DNA of 64,000 bases, taken from the NCBI RefSeq assembly GCF_008704555.1, contig NZ_CP023702.1, positions 6,238,001-6,302,000 of the forward strand, written 5' to 3'. Numbering within the stretch: the first letter of the stretch is position 1; each line of letters opens with the position of its first letter. Below the pieces are notes generated by a model. It worked only from the letters and a program-made list of their open reading frames with translations, had not been told where the DNA came from and ran no database searches. The position numbers and the translations under genes were made by a program. This DNA is from Streptomyces nitrosporeus. GTDB lineage: Bacteria; Actinomycetota; Actinomycetes; Streptomycetales; Streptomycetaceae. This document shows, in pieces, positions 1 through 8,702 of the stretch.

Positions 1-1863
1 CCCCCCATCGACACCTACCTGGAGCAGCTGGCCCGCCAGGCCCCCCAGGTCCTGGCCCTGAACCAGCCGGCCGGTTATCCGGAGCCCGTCGCGGCGACAT
101 GGAACATCTCCATCACGCGGCTCAAGGAGCGGTCACCGGCCGCGGTGCGGCTGCTCCAGCTGTGCGCGTTCTTCGCTCCCGAGCCGATCTCGGCGAATCT
201 CCTGTACAGCAAGGAGATGATCGAGGCGCTGAAACCGTACGACCCCTCCCTCCAGGAGAAGCTCGTCCTGGGCCGGGTCATCCGGGAGATCGGCCGTTTC
301 GCCCTCGCCAAGGTCGACCAGGTGTCGAACTCCATCCAGGTACACCGTCTGGTGCAGGCGGTGATCAGGGCCCAGCTCAGCGAGGAGGAGCAGCGGGAGG
401 CCCGGCACGTGGTCCACCGGATCCTGGCGGGCGCCAGGCCGGATGACGACGAGCCGATCGACAACCCCGAGACCTGGCCGCGTTTCGCGACGATCTGGCC
501 GCACCTCGGCCCGTCGGACGCGCGTAACTGCCGGGAGCCGGAGACACGCCGGCTGCTGATCGACCGTGTGCGCTACCTCTGGAAGCGCGGGGACGTGAGG
601 ACGGCGGGAACGCTGGGCGACGAACTGCGGGAGACCTGGCTGGAGATGCTGGGGGAGCGGGACCTGCAGTACCTGTACCTCTGCTTCCACCTGTCCAACA
701 TCCTCCGCACCCGCGGGCGTTACGTGGAGGCCAAGGAGCTCGACGAGTTCACACTCAGCCGGCAGCGGGAGGTCCTGGGGCCGGAGCACCCGCACACCTT
801 CATGACCACCAGCAGTCTGGCGATCGACCTGGGGCTGCTCGGGGACTACGAGAGCGCGATCGAGCTGGCGACCCAGGCGCACGACGGCTTCAGCCAGATC
901 TTCCACGAACGGCACCCGCGGACGCTCGCCGCCGCCAACAACCTGGCGCTGAACCTGCGGAGCGTCGGCCAGTACGCGCGGGCGAGGGAGATCGACCAAG
1001 ACGTCTACGACCTCCGGTCGGAGGTCCTGGGGCCGGAACACCCGTACAGCCTCTCCTCGGCCTACAGCCTGGCCCGCGACCTGCGTGAAGTCGGGCGCTA
1101 CGAGGACTCGGTCGTTCTGCTCAGCCGTACGTACGACAGCTACAAGGCCACCCTCGGCCGGACCTATCCCACCACGCTGAGCGCCGCCAAGAGCCTGGCG
1201 GTGTCGCTGCGCAGAGCCGGGCAGCTGGAGGACGCCCGGCGGCTGACGGCGGCGACCAGGGCCCGGTACCGGGCCAAGTACACCGTGGCCAACCCCGACT
1301 CGCTGGCCTGTGACCTCAACGTGGCGGCGGACCTGTTCGCCGCCGGGGAGGCGGAGGAGGCCAGGGACACCGCGCAGGAGGTCGTCGACCAGTACATGAA
1401 GGTGCCGGGGGAGAGGCACCCGTACACCCTGGCGGCGCAGAACAACCTCGGGGTCTACCTCTCGGGCACCGGCGCCGCCGAGGACGCGGAGAAACTGCTG
1501 AAGAGGGTGGTCGCCTCGATGCGGGAGGTCTTCGGCAGGGAGCACCCCAACACCCTGTTCTGCGTGATGAACCTGGCGAACGCCACGGCCGACCTCGGCA
1601 GACTGCCGATCGTGCTGGAGACGGAGTACACGGTGTCCGGCCAGCTCAAGGAGGTGCTGGGGGCGCATCACCCGGAGACCCTGGCCATGACGTCCAACCT
1701 TGCCGTCACGCTGGACGCGCTGGGCCGTAAGGACGAGGCGCTGCGGGTGCGGGCGGAGACGGGTGACGAGCTGGCCCGGCAGCTCGGTGACGAGCATCCG
1801 CTGACCCGGATAGCCCGGAGCGAGGCCAGGTTCCGGCGCGAGCTGGAGCCGATGACGGTGTGA
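1..1863 (+). CDS. FxSxx-COOH system tetratricopeptide repeat protein, C-terminal part (STAND-like)
   Basis: The reading frame is open from base 1, so the gene starts outside the window; 620 codons plus stop are visible. The first part (to about residue 150) looks like the winged-helix/linker following an NB-ARC ATPase (AVRLLQLCAFFAPEPIS). It is followed by tandem TPR units of about 42 residues, each carrying a GxEHP(H/Y)T or RHPRTL core that is typical of Kinesin-light-chain-type TPR_10/12 repeats. It ends in LEPMTV, like other FxSxx-system TPR proteins, which act as STAND sensors beside radical-SAM-modified peptides. The peptide and radical SAM genes would lie to the left and are not visible. 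Family call by resemblance; the TPR part is certain. Confidence 0.75.
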   Translation, partial: PPIDTYLEQLARQAPQVLALNQPAGYPEPVAATWNISITRLKERSPAAVRLLQLCAFFAPEPISANLLYSKEMIEALKPYDPSLQEKLVLGRVIREIGRFALAKVDQVSNSIQVHRLVQAVIRAQLSEEEQREARHVVHRILAGARPDDDEPIDNPETWPRFATIWPHLGPSDARNCREPETRRLLIDRVRYLWKRGDVRTAGTLGDELRETWLEMLGERDLQYLYLCFHLSNILRTRGRYVEAKELDEFTLSRQREVLGPEHPHTFMTTSSLAIDLGLLGDYESAIELATQAHDGFSQIFHERHPRTLAAANNLALNLRSVGQYARAREIDQDVYDLRSEVLGPEHPYSLSSAYSLARDLREVGRYEDSVVLLSRTYDSYKATLGRTYPTTLSAAKSLAVSLRRAGQLEDARRLTAATRARYRAKYTVANPDSLACDLNVAADLFAAGEAEEARDTAQEVVDQYMKVPGERHPYTLAAQNNLGVYLSGTGAAEDAEKLLKRVVASMREVFGREHPNTLFCVMNLANATADLGRLPIVLETEYTVSGQLKEVLGAHHPETLAMTSNLAVTLDALGRKDEALRVRAETGDELARQLGDEHPLTRIARSEARFRRELEPMTV

Positions 1864-1873
1864 CCCGCCGGCA

Positions 1874-1920
1874 CCTGTGGGGCCTCTCCCGGCCGGGCGA
1901 GGCGGGAGAGGCCCCACAGG
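1874..1920. terminator. Bidirectional hairpin terminator
   Basis: A perfect 18-bp inverted repeat (1874-1891 with 1903-1920) and an 11-nt loop sit between two convergent genes, 10 bp after the TPR stop and 24 bp before the hydrolase stop. There is no U-tract, as is usual in Streptomyces. Confidence 0.8.
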
Positions 1921-1944
1921 CGCACAGGGCCGTGGCGGTACGGG

Positions 1945-2829
1945 TCAGCCGACCGGGGCCGGTCCGTAGTCCAGGAGCCAGTTGAGTACCTCCGGCAGCA
2001 CCGACAGCGCGTCGAAGTGCGCCGCCGCCGGTTCCAGTACGGCGGTGGCACCGGGGATCCGGCCGGCCAGCCAGCGGGAGTGCCCGACCGGGGAGAACAC
2101 GTCCTTCTCGCCGTGCCACAGCATCACGGGACCGGTGATGTCCGCCAGGTCGAAGCCCCACGGCTGGGCGAAGGCGATCGCGTCGTCGATCCAGCCGTAC
2201 GCGGAAGTGCGCAGCCCTTCACGGTAGTTGGCCAGCAGCAGCGAGCGGATGCCCGCGTCGTTGACCACCGTCCGGTCGGAGTCGGTCAGCTCCCGGCGCA
2301 GATCGTCCAGGAGCCGGACGGGGTCCTGCCGGATCTCCGCCGAGCGGCTGATGAAGGACGCGGCGAGCCCGTCGGGGTCGGACGCCGCGGTGGAGTACGC
2401 GAGCACGTTGGAGGCGGCCATGCCGTCGAACCAGTCCAGCTCCGCCGCGTCCCAGGGCGCCAGGCTCACCAGCGCCGCCGTGCGGGTGACCCGGTCCGGC
2501 ATCATCGCGGCACAGGCCAGGGCGTGCGGAGCACCGCCCGAGCGGCCGACCACGGCGAACCGGTCGATCCCGAACGCGTCCGCGATCGCCCGGACGTCCT
2601 CGACCACGTCCACCACCCGCCGCCCGGCCAGCCGGTCCGAACCGCCGTACCCCGGGCGGTCGTACGCGATGAGCTGGGTCTTGCGCTGGTAGAGCACCAT
2701 GCCGCGTGGAGCGGGGCCCAGCCTGCTGCCCGGAGTCCCGTGCAGCAGGAAGACCGGTCTGCCCTGCGGATCTCCCTGACGCTCCACCATCAGATGCCGC
2801 CCGTCCGCCACGCGCACCCGACTGCGCAC
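1945..2829 (-). CDS. Alpha/beta fold hydrolase
   Basis: 294 aa. The oxyanion-hole motif HGTPGS is near residue 30, the nucleophile elbow GRSGG is near residue 95, and a WHGEKD strand followed by a late AAHFD supplies the acid/His region, so the Ser-Asp-His triad appears complete. No signal peptide; cytosolic. The GTG start is supported by a GGAGGAGG ribosome site 6 nt upstream on the minus strand. Substrate unknown; the sequence resembles proline-iminopeptidase or lipase-like Streptomyces hydrolases. It is monocistronic, convergent with the TPR gene and divergent from the protease. Confidence 0.85.
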   Translation of the reverse strand: MRSRVRVADGRHLMVERQGDPQGRPVFLLHGTPGSRLGPAPRGMVLYQRKTQLIAYDRPGYGGSDRLAGRRVVDVVEDVRAIADAFGIDRFAVVGRSGGAPHALACAAMMPDRVTRTAALVSLAPWDAAELDWFDGMAASNVLAYSTAASDPDGLAASFISRSAEIRQDPVRLLDDLRRELTDSDRTVVNDAGIRSLLLANYREGLRTSAYGWIDDAIAFAQPWGFDLADITGPVMLWHGEKDVFSPVGHSRWLAGRIPGATAVLEPAAAHFDALSVLPEVLNWLLDYGPAPVG

Positions 2830-3187
2830 TACGCCTCCTCCGCTGGGTGGGAACCCGACCCGGTCCGGGCAACAGGTGCCCGGCGCGTGCTGTCAGTTCG
2901 ATGATGGACCATCAAGGCCATTACCGTCACTGCCTGCCGCAGGCAACCCGCCTTCGCCCTTCCGTTTCCGGGGTCGCGCCGGAGCGATCGGGCTTCGCGA
3001 AACGGAACAGGTGCGCCGGAGCTGCGCCCCCGGTGTGAACGGGCGGCGGGCGAGGTGTCGTTGTCGTGTGTGCGTCCCGGAGGCGGTCTTGTGCGCGCCC
3101 GGTGGCCGTCGGAATAGTTGTGTACCTCATCCTCCGTGCTCCGGGTGCCCCACTCACCCCCGCACGGCCCCCCACAGGAGGTCGAAG
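2830..3187. other. Intergenic promoter region of hydrolase and secreted protease
   Basis: No gene is visible in these 358 bp. It holds a perfect 13-bp palindrome TGATGG-A-CCATCA at 2902-2914 (operator-like) and a short hairpin, TGCCTG with CAGGCA, at 2931-2945. The divergent promoters of the two flanking genes must lie here, but I could not assign convincing -35/-10 pairs. Confidence 0.4.
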
Positions 3188-4261
3188 TTGAAGCACCGAC
3201 GCATATCCGTGAAGCGCGCCACGATCGCGGGCTCGGCCGTCGTGGCCCTCGTCGCGGCCGGAACCACCTTCCAGACTGCGAACGCCAGTGAAGACGCCGC
3301 CCGGACCCTGACGGCGTCCGCGGCCGGAGACCTCGCCGCCACCCTGGAGAGGACCCTGGGCGCCGGCGCGGCCGGCGCGTACTACGACGCCGGTGCCGGG
3401 CACCTCGTCGTGAACGTCCTCGACGAGAACGCCGCAGAACAGGTGCGCCGGGCGGGCGGCAGGGCCAGGGTCGTCCAGCACTCGCTCACCGAACTGCGCG
3501 AGGCACAGGAGACCCTCGCCGGCCGGGCGGCCCTGCCGGGCACGTCCTGGGCGCTCGACCCGGTCGGCAACAAGGTGGTCGTGACGGCCGACCGCACGGT
3601 CGACGGCACGGCCTGGGACACGCTCGCCGGAGTCGTCGAAGGGCTCGGCTCCAAGGCCGAACTGGTCAGGTCGGAAGGTGAGTTCAAGCCGCTCATCGCG
3701 GGCGGCGACGCCATCTGGGGAGACGGCGGGCGCTGCTCGCTCGGTTTCAACGTGGTCAAGGACGGCGAACCGTACTTCCTGACGGCCGGCCACTGCACCG
3801 AGGCGATCACCAGCTGGTCCGCTGCCCAGGGCGGCACGGAGATCGGCGCCAACGAAGCCTCCAGCTTCCCGGGGGACGACTACGGCCTGGTCAGGTACGC
3901 CTCCGGCGTGGAGCACCCCAGCGAGGTCGACCTGTACGACGGCTCCGCCCAGGCGATCGCCCGGGCCGGCGAGGCGACCGTCGGCATGCGGGTGACCCGC
4001 AGCGGCTCTACCACCCAGGTCCACGACGGTGAGGTCACCGCCCTGGACGCCACCGTCAACTACGGCAACGGCGATGTCGTCGACGGGCTCATCCAGACGA
4101 CGGTCTGCGCGGAGCCGGGCGACAGCGGCGGCTCGCTCTTCGCGGGTGACACCGCCCTCGGCCTGACCTCGGGCGGCAGCGGTGACTGCACGTCCGGCGG
4201 TACGACCTTCTTCCAGCCGGTGCCCGAGGCGCTGGCGGCGTACGGGGCCGAGATCGGCTGA
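3188..4261 (+). CDS. Secreted S1 family serine protease, streptogrisin type (preproenzyme)
   Basis: 357 aa from the TTG start at 3188. That start has a perfect AGGAGG 7 nt upstream and is immediately followed by a Lys/Arg-rich signal peptide (to ANA, about residue 35). The rest is an alpha-lytic-type prodomain (about 40-165) and a chymotrypsin-like catalytic domain. The mature enzyme probably begins at IAGGDAIWGD, as in streptogrisins A/B. The triad is visible: His202 (TAGHC), Asp231 (DYGLVRY) and Ser313 (GDSGGS). The paired Cys residues and the C-terminal TTFFQPV block also match streptogrisins. A longer in-frame extension upstream is untranslated leader. It degrades protein outside the cell. 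Confidence 0.93.
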   Translation: MKHRRISVKRATIAGSAVVALVAAGTTFQTANASEDAARTLTASAAGDLAATLERTLGAGAAGAYYDAGAGHLVVNVLDENAAEQVRRAGGRARVVQHSLTELREAQETLAGRAALPGTSWALDPVGNKVVVTADRTVDGTAWDTLAGVVEGLGSKAELVRSEGEFKPLIAGGDAIWGDGGRCSLGFNVVKDGEPYFLTAGHCTEAITSWSAAQGGTEIGANEASSFPGDDYGLVRYASGVEHPSEVDLYDGSAQAIARAGEATVGMRVTRSGSTTQVHDGEVTALDATVNYGNGDVVDGLIQTTVCAEPGDSGGSLFAGDTALGLTSGGSGDCTSGGTTFFQPVPEALAAYGAEIG

Positions 4262-4285
4262 CGGCCAGTCAGTCCCACCAGGTCC

Positions 4286-4337
4286 GGTGGCCGCCCTCCC
4301 CGCCCTTCCGGCCGGCGAGGGCGGGGAGCGGGCCACC
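4286..4337. terminator. Bidirectional hairpin terminator
   Basis: Nested inverted repeat: an inner perfect 11-bp stem (4296-4306 with 4318-4328) and an outer 7-bp stem GGTGGCC/GGCCACC (4286-4292 with 4331-4337), between the convergent protease and vWA genes. Confidence 0.75.
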
Positions 4338-4357
4338 GCCTGGCGGGGTCCGGCCGG

Positions 4358-5710
4358 TCAGCCGATCTCGATCACCCGCGCCCAGTCGGGCGGCGAGTCC
4401 GGTACGTAGTCCGGGTCGTCCTCGTCCCAGGAGCCGCCCACCCGGGGGAAGAGGCCCACCACCGTCCGGCACGGCGGCCGGGAATCCGGCCAGGGCGTCT
4501 GGCCGTCGGTCAGGGCCACGACGACGTCCGGTGCGGGCCGGGCCCGGAGCGCTCTGGCGAAACCCGTCCGCAGATCCGTCCCGCCGCCGCCCACCAGGGG
4601 GATCCCCTCCGCCCGGCAGAGCGGGTGCACGACCCGGGTCGCCGCGTCGCAGGACAGGACGGTGACCAGGTCGCGGCGGCCGCCCACGGCACGGGAGATC
4701 GCCGCCACCTCCAGGAGCGCACTGCCCAGCTCGGTGTCGCTCACCGACCCGGACGTGTCGACGATCACGCTGACCCGGGGCGGCATGCGCCGCAGGCTCG
4801 GCAGTACGGCACCGGGCACCGAGGCGGAGCGCCGCGACGGGCGGCCGTAGGTGTAGTCCTCGCCCGCACCGGCGCCCGAGGCCGCCGAACGTACCGCCGC
4901 GCCCAGCAGCTGCCGCCACGGCTGGGGCGGGTGGAACGCCTCCTCGGCCCACCGCTGCCAGCCCCGCGAGGTGTCCCCGGGCCGGCCGGTGATCCCCTGG
5001 GCCACCCGGAAGCGCACCGCGTCCCGTTCCTGGCGGCTGAGACCGTGGGCGCCGTCCGGGCCCAGGTCCCACGCGCGCTCCAGCCCGTCGGCACCGCTGC
5101 CGCAGTCCAGCCAGGACAGGTCGTGCGTCAGCCGGCCCAGGCTGAACCGACGCAGGTAATCCTCCATCAGCTCCCCCTCGGGGAGCCCCAGGGACGACGG
5201 CACGACGGCGCCCTGCGGCTGGACCAGACCGTCCCCGTACACGTCGTCGTTGATCTCGCAGTCCGCGGCGATGTTCATCCGCAGCCGCTCCCCGGCCCCG
5301 GCCAGCCCGCGCTCACGCGCGACCCTGTCACTGCGCCCGTGGTGGTCGCGCAGCAGGTGCGAGACCTCGTGCACCCACACCCCGGCGAGTTCCTCCACCG
5401 GGGTCCGTGCCACGAAGCCCGGTGAGACGTAGCACCTCCAGTGCCGGTCGACGGCCATGGTGGGGACCGACCGCGACTCCACGACGTGCAGCGCGAACAG
5501 CGCCGACGCGAGGTACGGGCGGGCCCGGACGGCGTGCAGCCGGGCGGTGTAGAGCTTGTCGAGGTCCAGACCGCCGGTGCTCACGGGAGCGGGGGCGGGG
5601 GCGGACGAGGGGGCGTGACGGGGCGCGGAGGGCTGTGCGGGCGGGCCTGCGGGCGCGGGTGCCGGGGCGCCCGCCCGGCTGCCCGGCCGTGTACCCGCCG
5701 GGGCGCTCAC
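4358..5710 (-). CDS. Putative metallopeptidase domain plus vWA domain protein (DUF2201-like)
   Basis: 450 aa from a GTG that overlaps the stop of the MoxR gene (GTGA), so the two are translationally coupled. The Pro/Ala-rich N-terminus (1-45) is followed by a predicted zinc-peptidase-like domain with an intact HEVSH motif (His114, Glu115, His118). The C-terminal vWA domain carries the MIDAS motif Asp318-Thr-Ser-Gly-Ser322, Thr378 and Asp402. Family knowledge: such proteins are partners of MoxR AAA+ ATPases, which remodel or insert metal into client complexes. Peptidase activity is inferred only from the HExxH motif. The substrate is unknown. Confidence 0.85.
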   Translation of the reverse strand: MSAPAGTRPGSRAGAPAPAPAGPPAQPSAPRHAPSSAPAPAPVSTGGLDLDKLYTARLHAVRARPYLASALFALHVVESRSVPTMAVDRHWRCYVSPGFVARTPVEELAGVWVHEVSHLLRDHHGRSDRVARERGLAGAGERLRMNIAADCEINDDVYGDGLVQPQGAVVPSSLGLPEGELMEDYLRRFSLGRLTHDLSWLDCGSGADGLERAWDLGPDGAHGLSRQERDAVRFRVAQGITGRPGDTSRGWQRWAEEAFHPPQPWRQLLGAAVRSAASGAGAGEDYTYGRPSRRSASVPGAVLPSLRRMPPRVSVIVDTSGSVSDTELGSALLEVAAISRAVGGRRDLVTVLSCDAATRVVHPLCRAEGIPLVGGGGTDLRTGFARALRARPAPDVVVALTDGQTPWPDSRPPCRTVVGLFPRVGGSWDEDDPDYVPDSPPDWARVIEIG

Positions 5711-6981
5711 CGGCCCGCCTTCGCGGAGGCCGTGGCCCGGTCCGCGACCCGGGCCGCCGTGCGGTCCGCCCGGCGGGACAGGGCGACCACGCCCGAGAGC
5801 CGCTCGATCGACGCGGGTACGTCCCAGTCCTCCCGACGCAGTGCGGCCAGTGTGTTCGCCGGGACGACCACGAGGTCCGGCGCCCCGGTGTCCAGGGCCC
5901 GCACCAGCAGGTCCCAGGCCGCGTCCCAGCGGGCCTTCTCCGGGCGGGCACGTACCGCGGCGACGACACCGTCCAGCACCGCCTGGCGCAGGTCGCCCCG
6001 CCGGGGCAGCTCGGCGGAGGCCGGATCGGCGAGCAGGGTCTCGGGATCGGGGAGGTCCATCCGGTCCACGCACGCCAGCAGTTCCAGCCCGGGGCCGTCC
6101 CCGACCGTCCCCCTGACCAGCAGGGACAGTACGTCCCGGGAGGAACCGGCCGCCGTCGCGAAGGCGATCAGCCGGAGCGTCATCTCCCAGCTGCGGGGCG
6201 ACGGCCAGGGCCCGCCGCGGCGGGCCTCGCTGCCGGGCAGCTGATGGACCAGCCCGGGACGGGCGGTGAGAAGCCCGCACACCGCACGCCGGGCGAAGTC
6301 CACCGCATCGGCGAGCCGGCCCGGGTCGAGCCGCGGCAGGGTCGCCAGCGGCCAGGTCCCGCCCAGGCCGCGTACCACCACCTCATGGTCGTGGGCCCAC
6401 CGCAGATGCACGAACCGGTTGGCCAGCGGCGGGCTCAGCTCCCAGCCGTCGGCCGCCGAGGACCGGGGGTTGGCGGCGGCCACGATCCGTACCCCGGACG
6501 GCAGCCGGAGCGCGCCGATGCGGCGTTCGAGCACGACCCGCAGGAGCGCCGCCTGGACGGCCGGCGGTGCGGTGGACAGCTCGTCGAGGAACAGCAGCCC
6601 GCGTCCCGCGCGTACCAGCCGGACCGCCCAGTCCGGCGGTGCCATCGGGACGCCCTGCACGGCGGGGTCGTCCCCGACGACCGGCAGGCCGGAGAAGTCC
6701 GACGGCTCGTGCACGCTGGCGATGACGGTGGTCAGCGGAAGGTCCAGGGCCTCGGCGAGCTGGGTGAGGGCCGCGGTCTTGCCGATCCCCGGCTCCCCCC
6801 ACAGCAGGACGGGCAGGTCGGCGGCGACCGCCAGGGTGAGGGCCTCCAGCTGGGTGTCGGGGCGCGGCTCGGTGGCGGTGTCACGCAGCAGCGCCGTCAG
6901 CGCGTCGGCCACATCGAGCTGGGAGGCGGGGGCGGGGGTGGGAGCGGTGGAGGGGGCAGGGGCAGGGGCAGGTGTGGGCAT
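5707..6981 (-). CDS. MoxR-family AAA+ ATPase
   Basis: 424 aa. After a low-complexity Pro/Ala/Thr leader (1-20) come Walker A GEPGIGKT (62-69), Walker B LLFLDEL (129-135) and a sensor-1 region AAANPRSS (about 169), followed by a C-terminal lid. It is the middle gene of a three-gene operon: an unknown 478-aa protein upstream (115-bp gap) and the metallopeptidase-vWA protein downstream (4-bp overlap). It likely powers remodelling by the vWA partner. The ATPase call is firm; the biological process is not known from the sequence. Confidence 0.9.
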   Translation of the reverse strand: MPTPAPAPAPSTAPTPAPASQLDVADALTALLRDTATEPRPDTQLEALTLAVAADLPVLLWGEPGIGKTAALTQLAEALDLPLTTVIASVHEPSDFSGLPVVGDDPAVQGVPMAPPDWAVRLVRAGRGLLFLDELSTAPPAVQAALLRVVLERRIGALRLPSGVRIVAAANPRSSAADGWELSPPLANRFVHLRWAHDHEVVVRGLGGTWPLATLPRLDPGRLADAVDFARRAVCGLLTARPGLVHQLPGSEARRGGPWPSPRSWEMTLRLIAFATAAGSSRDVLSLLVRGTVGDGPGLELLACVDRMDLPDPETLLADPASAELPRRGDLRQAVLDGVVAAVRARPEKARWDAAWDLLVRALDTGAPDLVVVPANTLAALRREDWDVPASIERLSGVVALSRRADRTAARVADRATASAKAGR

Positions 6982-7096
6982 GTCGGATCACCTCGGGGTC
7001 GTCGGGGCGGGCCCGGGGGCGCCGCGGAGTACGGGGCAGGTCAGGTCAAGGCAGGGCGGAAGGTCCGGCGGGGACGCACCGGGTGGAGAGGCGGGC

Positions 7097-8533
7097 TCAG
7101 ACGGAGGAGGCCGGGCGGTGGCGGCCACGGGGGCGCCGCCGACGGGTGCCGGGGAGGGAACGGCGCGGCGCGGCACCGGCCAGGCCCGCCCGGAACAGTC
7201 CGTAGGCGATGCGCCGTTCCGCCGCCGCCTCCAGCTCGTCCCGCAGGGCACCCTCGCGCAGTTGCGCGCCGGGTCCCAGCAGACCCTCGACGACGGCCAG
7301 CGCACCGGCGATGTCACCGTGGTCCAGGCGTTCGCGTACGCCGGTGAGGCAGTCGGGGCGGCGGTGCGCCTCGTCGATGGCCCGGAGGCAGGGGAGCGGG
7401 GTGCCGGTCAGCGCGACCAGCAGCTCCTCCCGGCGGATCTCGGCCGCCTCGTGGTCCAGAGGGACCAGGACCCCGTCGACCAGGCCGATCCGGTGCCGGG
7501 CACCCCGGCACTCCACGACGCGGGGCCGTCCCGCCTCGTCCGGGACGCTCTTCGGGCCGGTGGCGGGCGGGTGCCCCGGAAGCAGCTCCGGTACGACCAG
7601 CGGATGCAGCCGGTCCGGGTCGGCCGAACCGCTGCGGATCAGCTCCAGGTCGGGCAGCACCCAGGTCGCCGCGTCCGGCAGGACCGGAAACGTGGAGACG
7701 TCGTCACGCGGGGAGAGCACCGCCTCGCGCAGTACGGGCGGGCCGCCCCCGGTGTCCGCGTCCAGCTCCAGGAACAGCCGCCGGGCGCCGGCCCGCACGG
7801 TGAAGGGGCCTGAGCGCCGGCCCTCGGCCCGGAGCAGCACCGACGCCTCGGCCGCCCAGCGGTTCACGGCGAACCCCTGGCCGGGCGCGGCGAACCCCTG
7901 GCCGGGCGCGGCGGACCCCCGGCCGGGCGCGGCGGACTGCACCGCGTCCGGAAGGTGTTCGTCGTCCGGGCCGGTCGGTGGCAGGCCGGCCCCGGACCGT
8001 TCCCGCAGTTCGCCGGTCCTGCGCGCGTCCCAGAGATGGCGGTGCAGGTCGAGGCGGAACCGCGGGTTCGGGTGGGGGTGCGGATGGAGCCGGGCGGCGG
8101 GCTCGTCGCGGGTGCCGTCCCACAATGCGAGGCTGATCCGCTGACCGGCGTCCGCCCGGGCGGGCGGGGTCCGCACCACCAGACGCACCGGGGGCCCGTC
8201 CCGTCCGCCGGGGTCGTACCGGGCCAGTGCGATGGTCAGCCCGGGCCGCAGCAGTCCGCGCGGAGCGATCCGCGGCATGTGCCAGCGCAGCAGGTCAGGA
8301 GCCAGATGGCGCAGGTCGGCCCGGAGCCGGGCGGTGAGTTCACGGCCGTGGGCGCGTGCCACGGACCGCAGGTCGAGATCGACGTCGACGCCCGCGGCGG
8401 CGCAGGCCCCGGCCCAGTCCCCGGTCAGGCGGCGGGCGGTGGCTGTCTCGATCATGGAGGGCGGCACGGCGAACTGTCGCACGCGCAGCCAGAGGGCCAG
8501 TCGGGAATCCTCGTACGCGGTGTGAGTGGGCAT
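7097..8533 (-). CDS. Uncharacterised protein of the MoxR-vWA operon
   Basis: 478 aa from the ATG at 8533, preferred over the in-frame GTG 6 nt upstream because AAGGTGAG lies 7 nt before it. I recognise no catalytic motif. The protein is rich in Arg, Pro and Leu, has no signal peptide or membrane segment, and carries a repeat-encoded Ala-Pro-Gly stretch near the middle (7868-7930). Its position as first gene of the MoxR/vWA operon suggests it is the third partner or the client adaptor. Function unknown. Confidence 0.75.
   Translation of the reverse strand: MPTHTAYEDSRLALWLRVRQFAVPPSMIETATARRLTGDWAGACAAAGVDVDLDLRSVARAHGRELTARLRADLRHLAPDLLRWHMPRIAPRGLLRPGLTIALARYDPGGRDGPPVRLVVRTPPARADAGQRISLALWDGTRDEPAARLHPHPHPNPRFRLDLHRHLWDARRTGELRERSGAGLPPTGPDDEHLPDAVQSAAPGRGSAAPGQGFAAPGQGFAVNRWAAEASVLLRAEGRRSGPFTVRAGARRLFLELDADTGGGPPVLREAVLSPRDDVSTFPVLPDAATWVLPDLELIRSGSADPDRLHPLVVPELLPGHPPATGPKSVPDEAGRPRVVECRGARHRIGLVDGVLVPLDHEAAEIRREELLVALTGTPLPCLRAIDEAHRRPDCLTGVRERLDHGDIAGALAVVEGLLGPGAQLREGALRDELEAAAERRIAYGLFRAGLAGAAPRRSLPGTRRRRPRGRHRPASSV
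7868..7930. repeat. Three tandem 21-bp repeats inside a coding region
   Basis: Copies at 7868-7888 and 7889-7909 are identical; 7910-7930 differs at two bases. The unit length keeps the frame of the enclosing gene and gives a repeated Ala-Pro-Gly-Gln-Gly-Phe-Ala segment. Confidence 0.9.
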
Positions 8534-8702
8534 CAGCACTCACCTTGCGCGGACGGTTCCCCCATTCTGCTGAGAGAGTGAGTCGTCATCGCGGGGGAGC
8601 CTAGCGCGCCTCTCCGGTATCCGCCACGAATTAAAAGGCTGTCCCGAAAGCCCCGCCGCGGACTTCACGGACCGGTGCCCCGTCCGGCGCCCGGCCCGCG
8701 GA

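Noticed and set aside
2876..3187. N-terminal extension of the S1 protease
   Set aside because: It would bury the signal peptide; the TTG at 3188 has a perfect AGGAGG.
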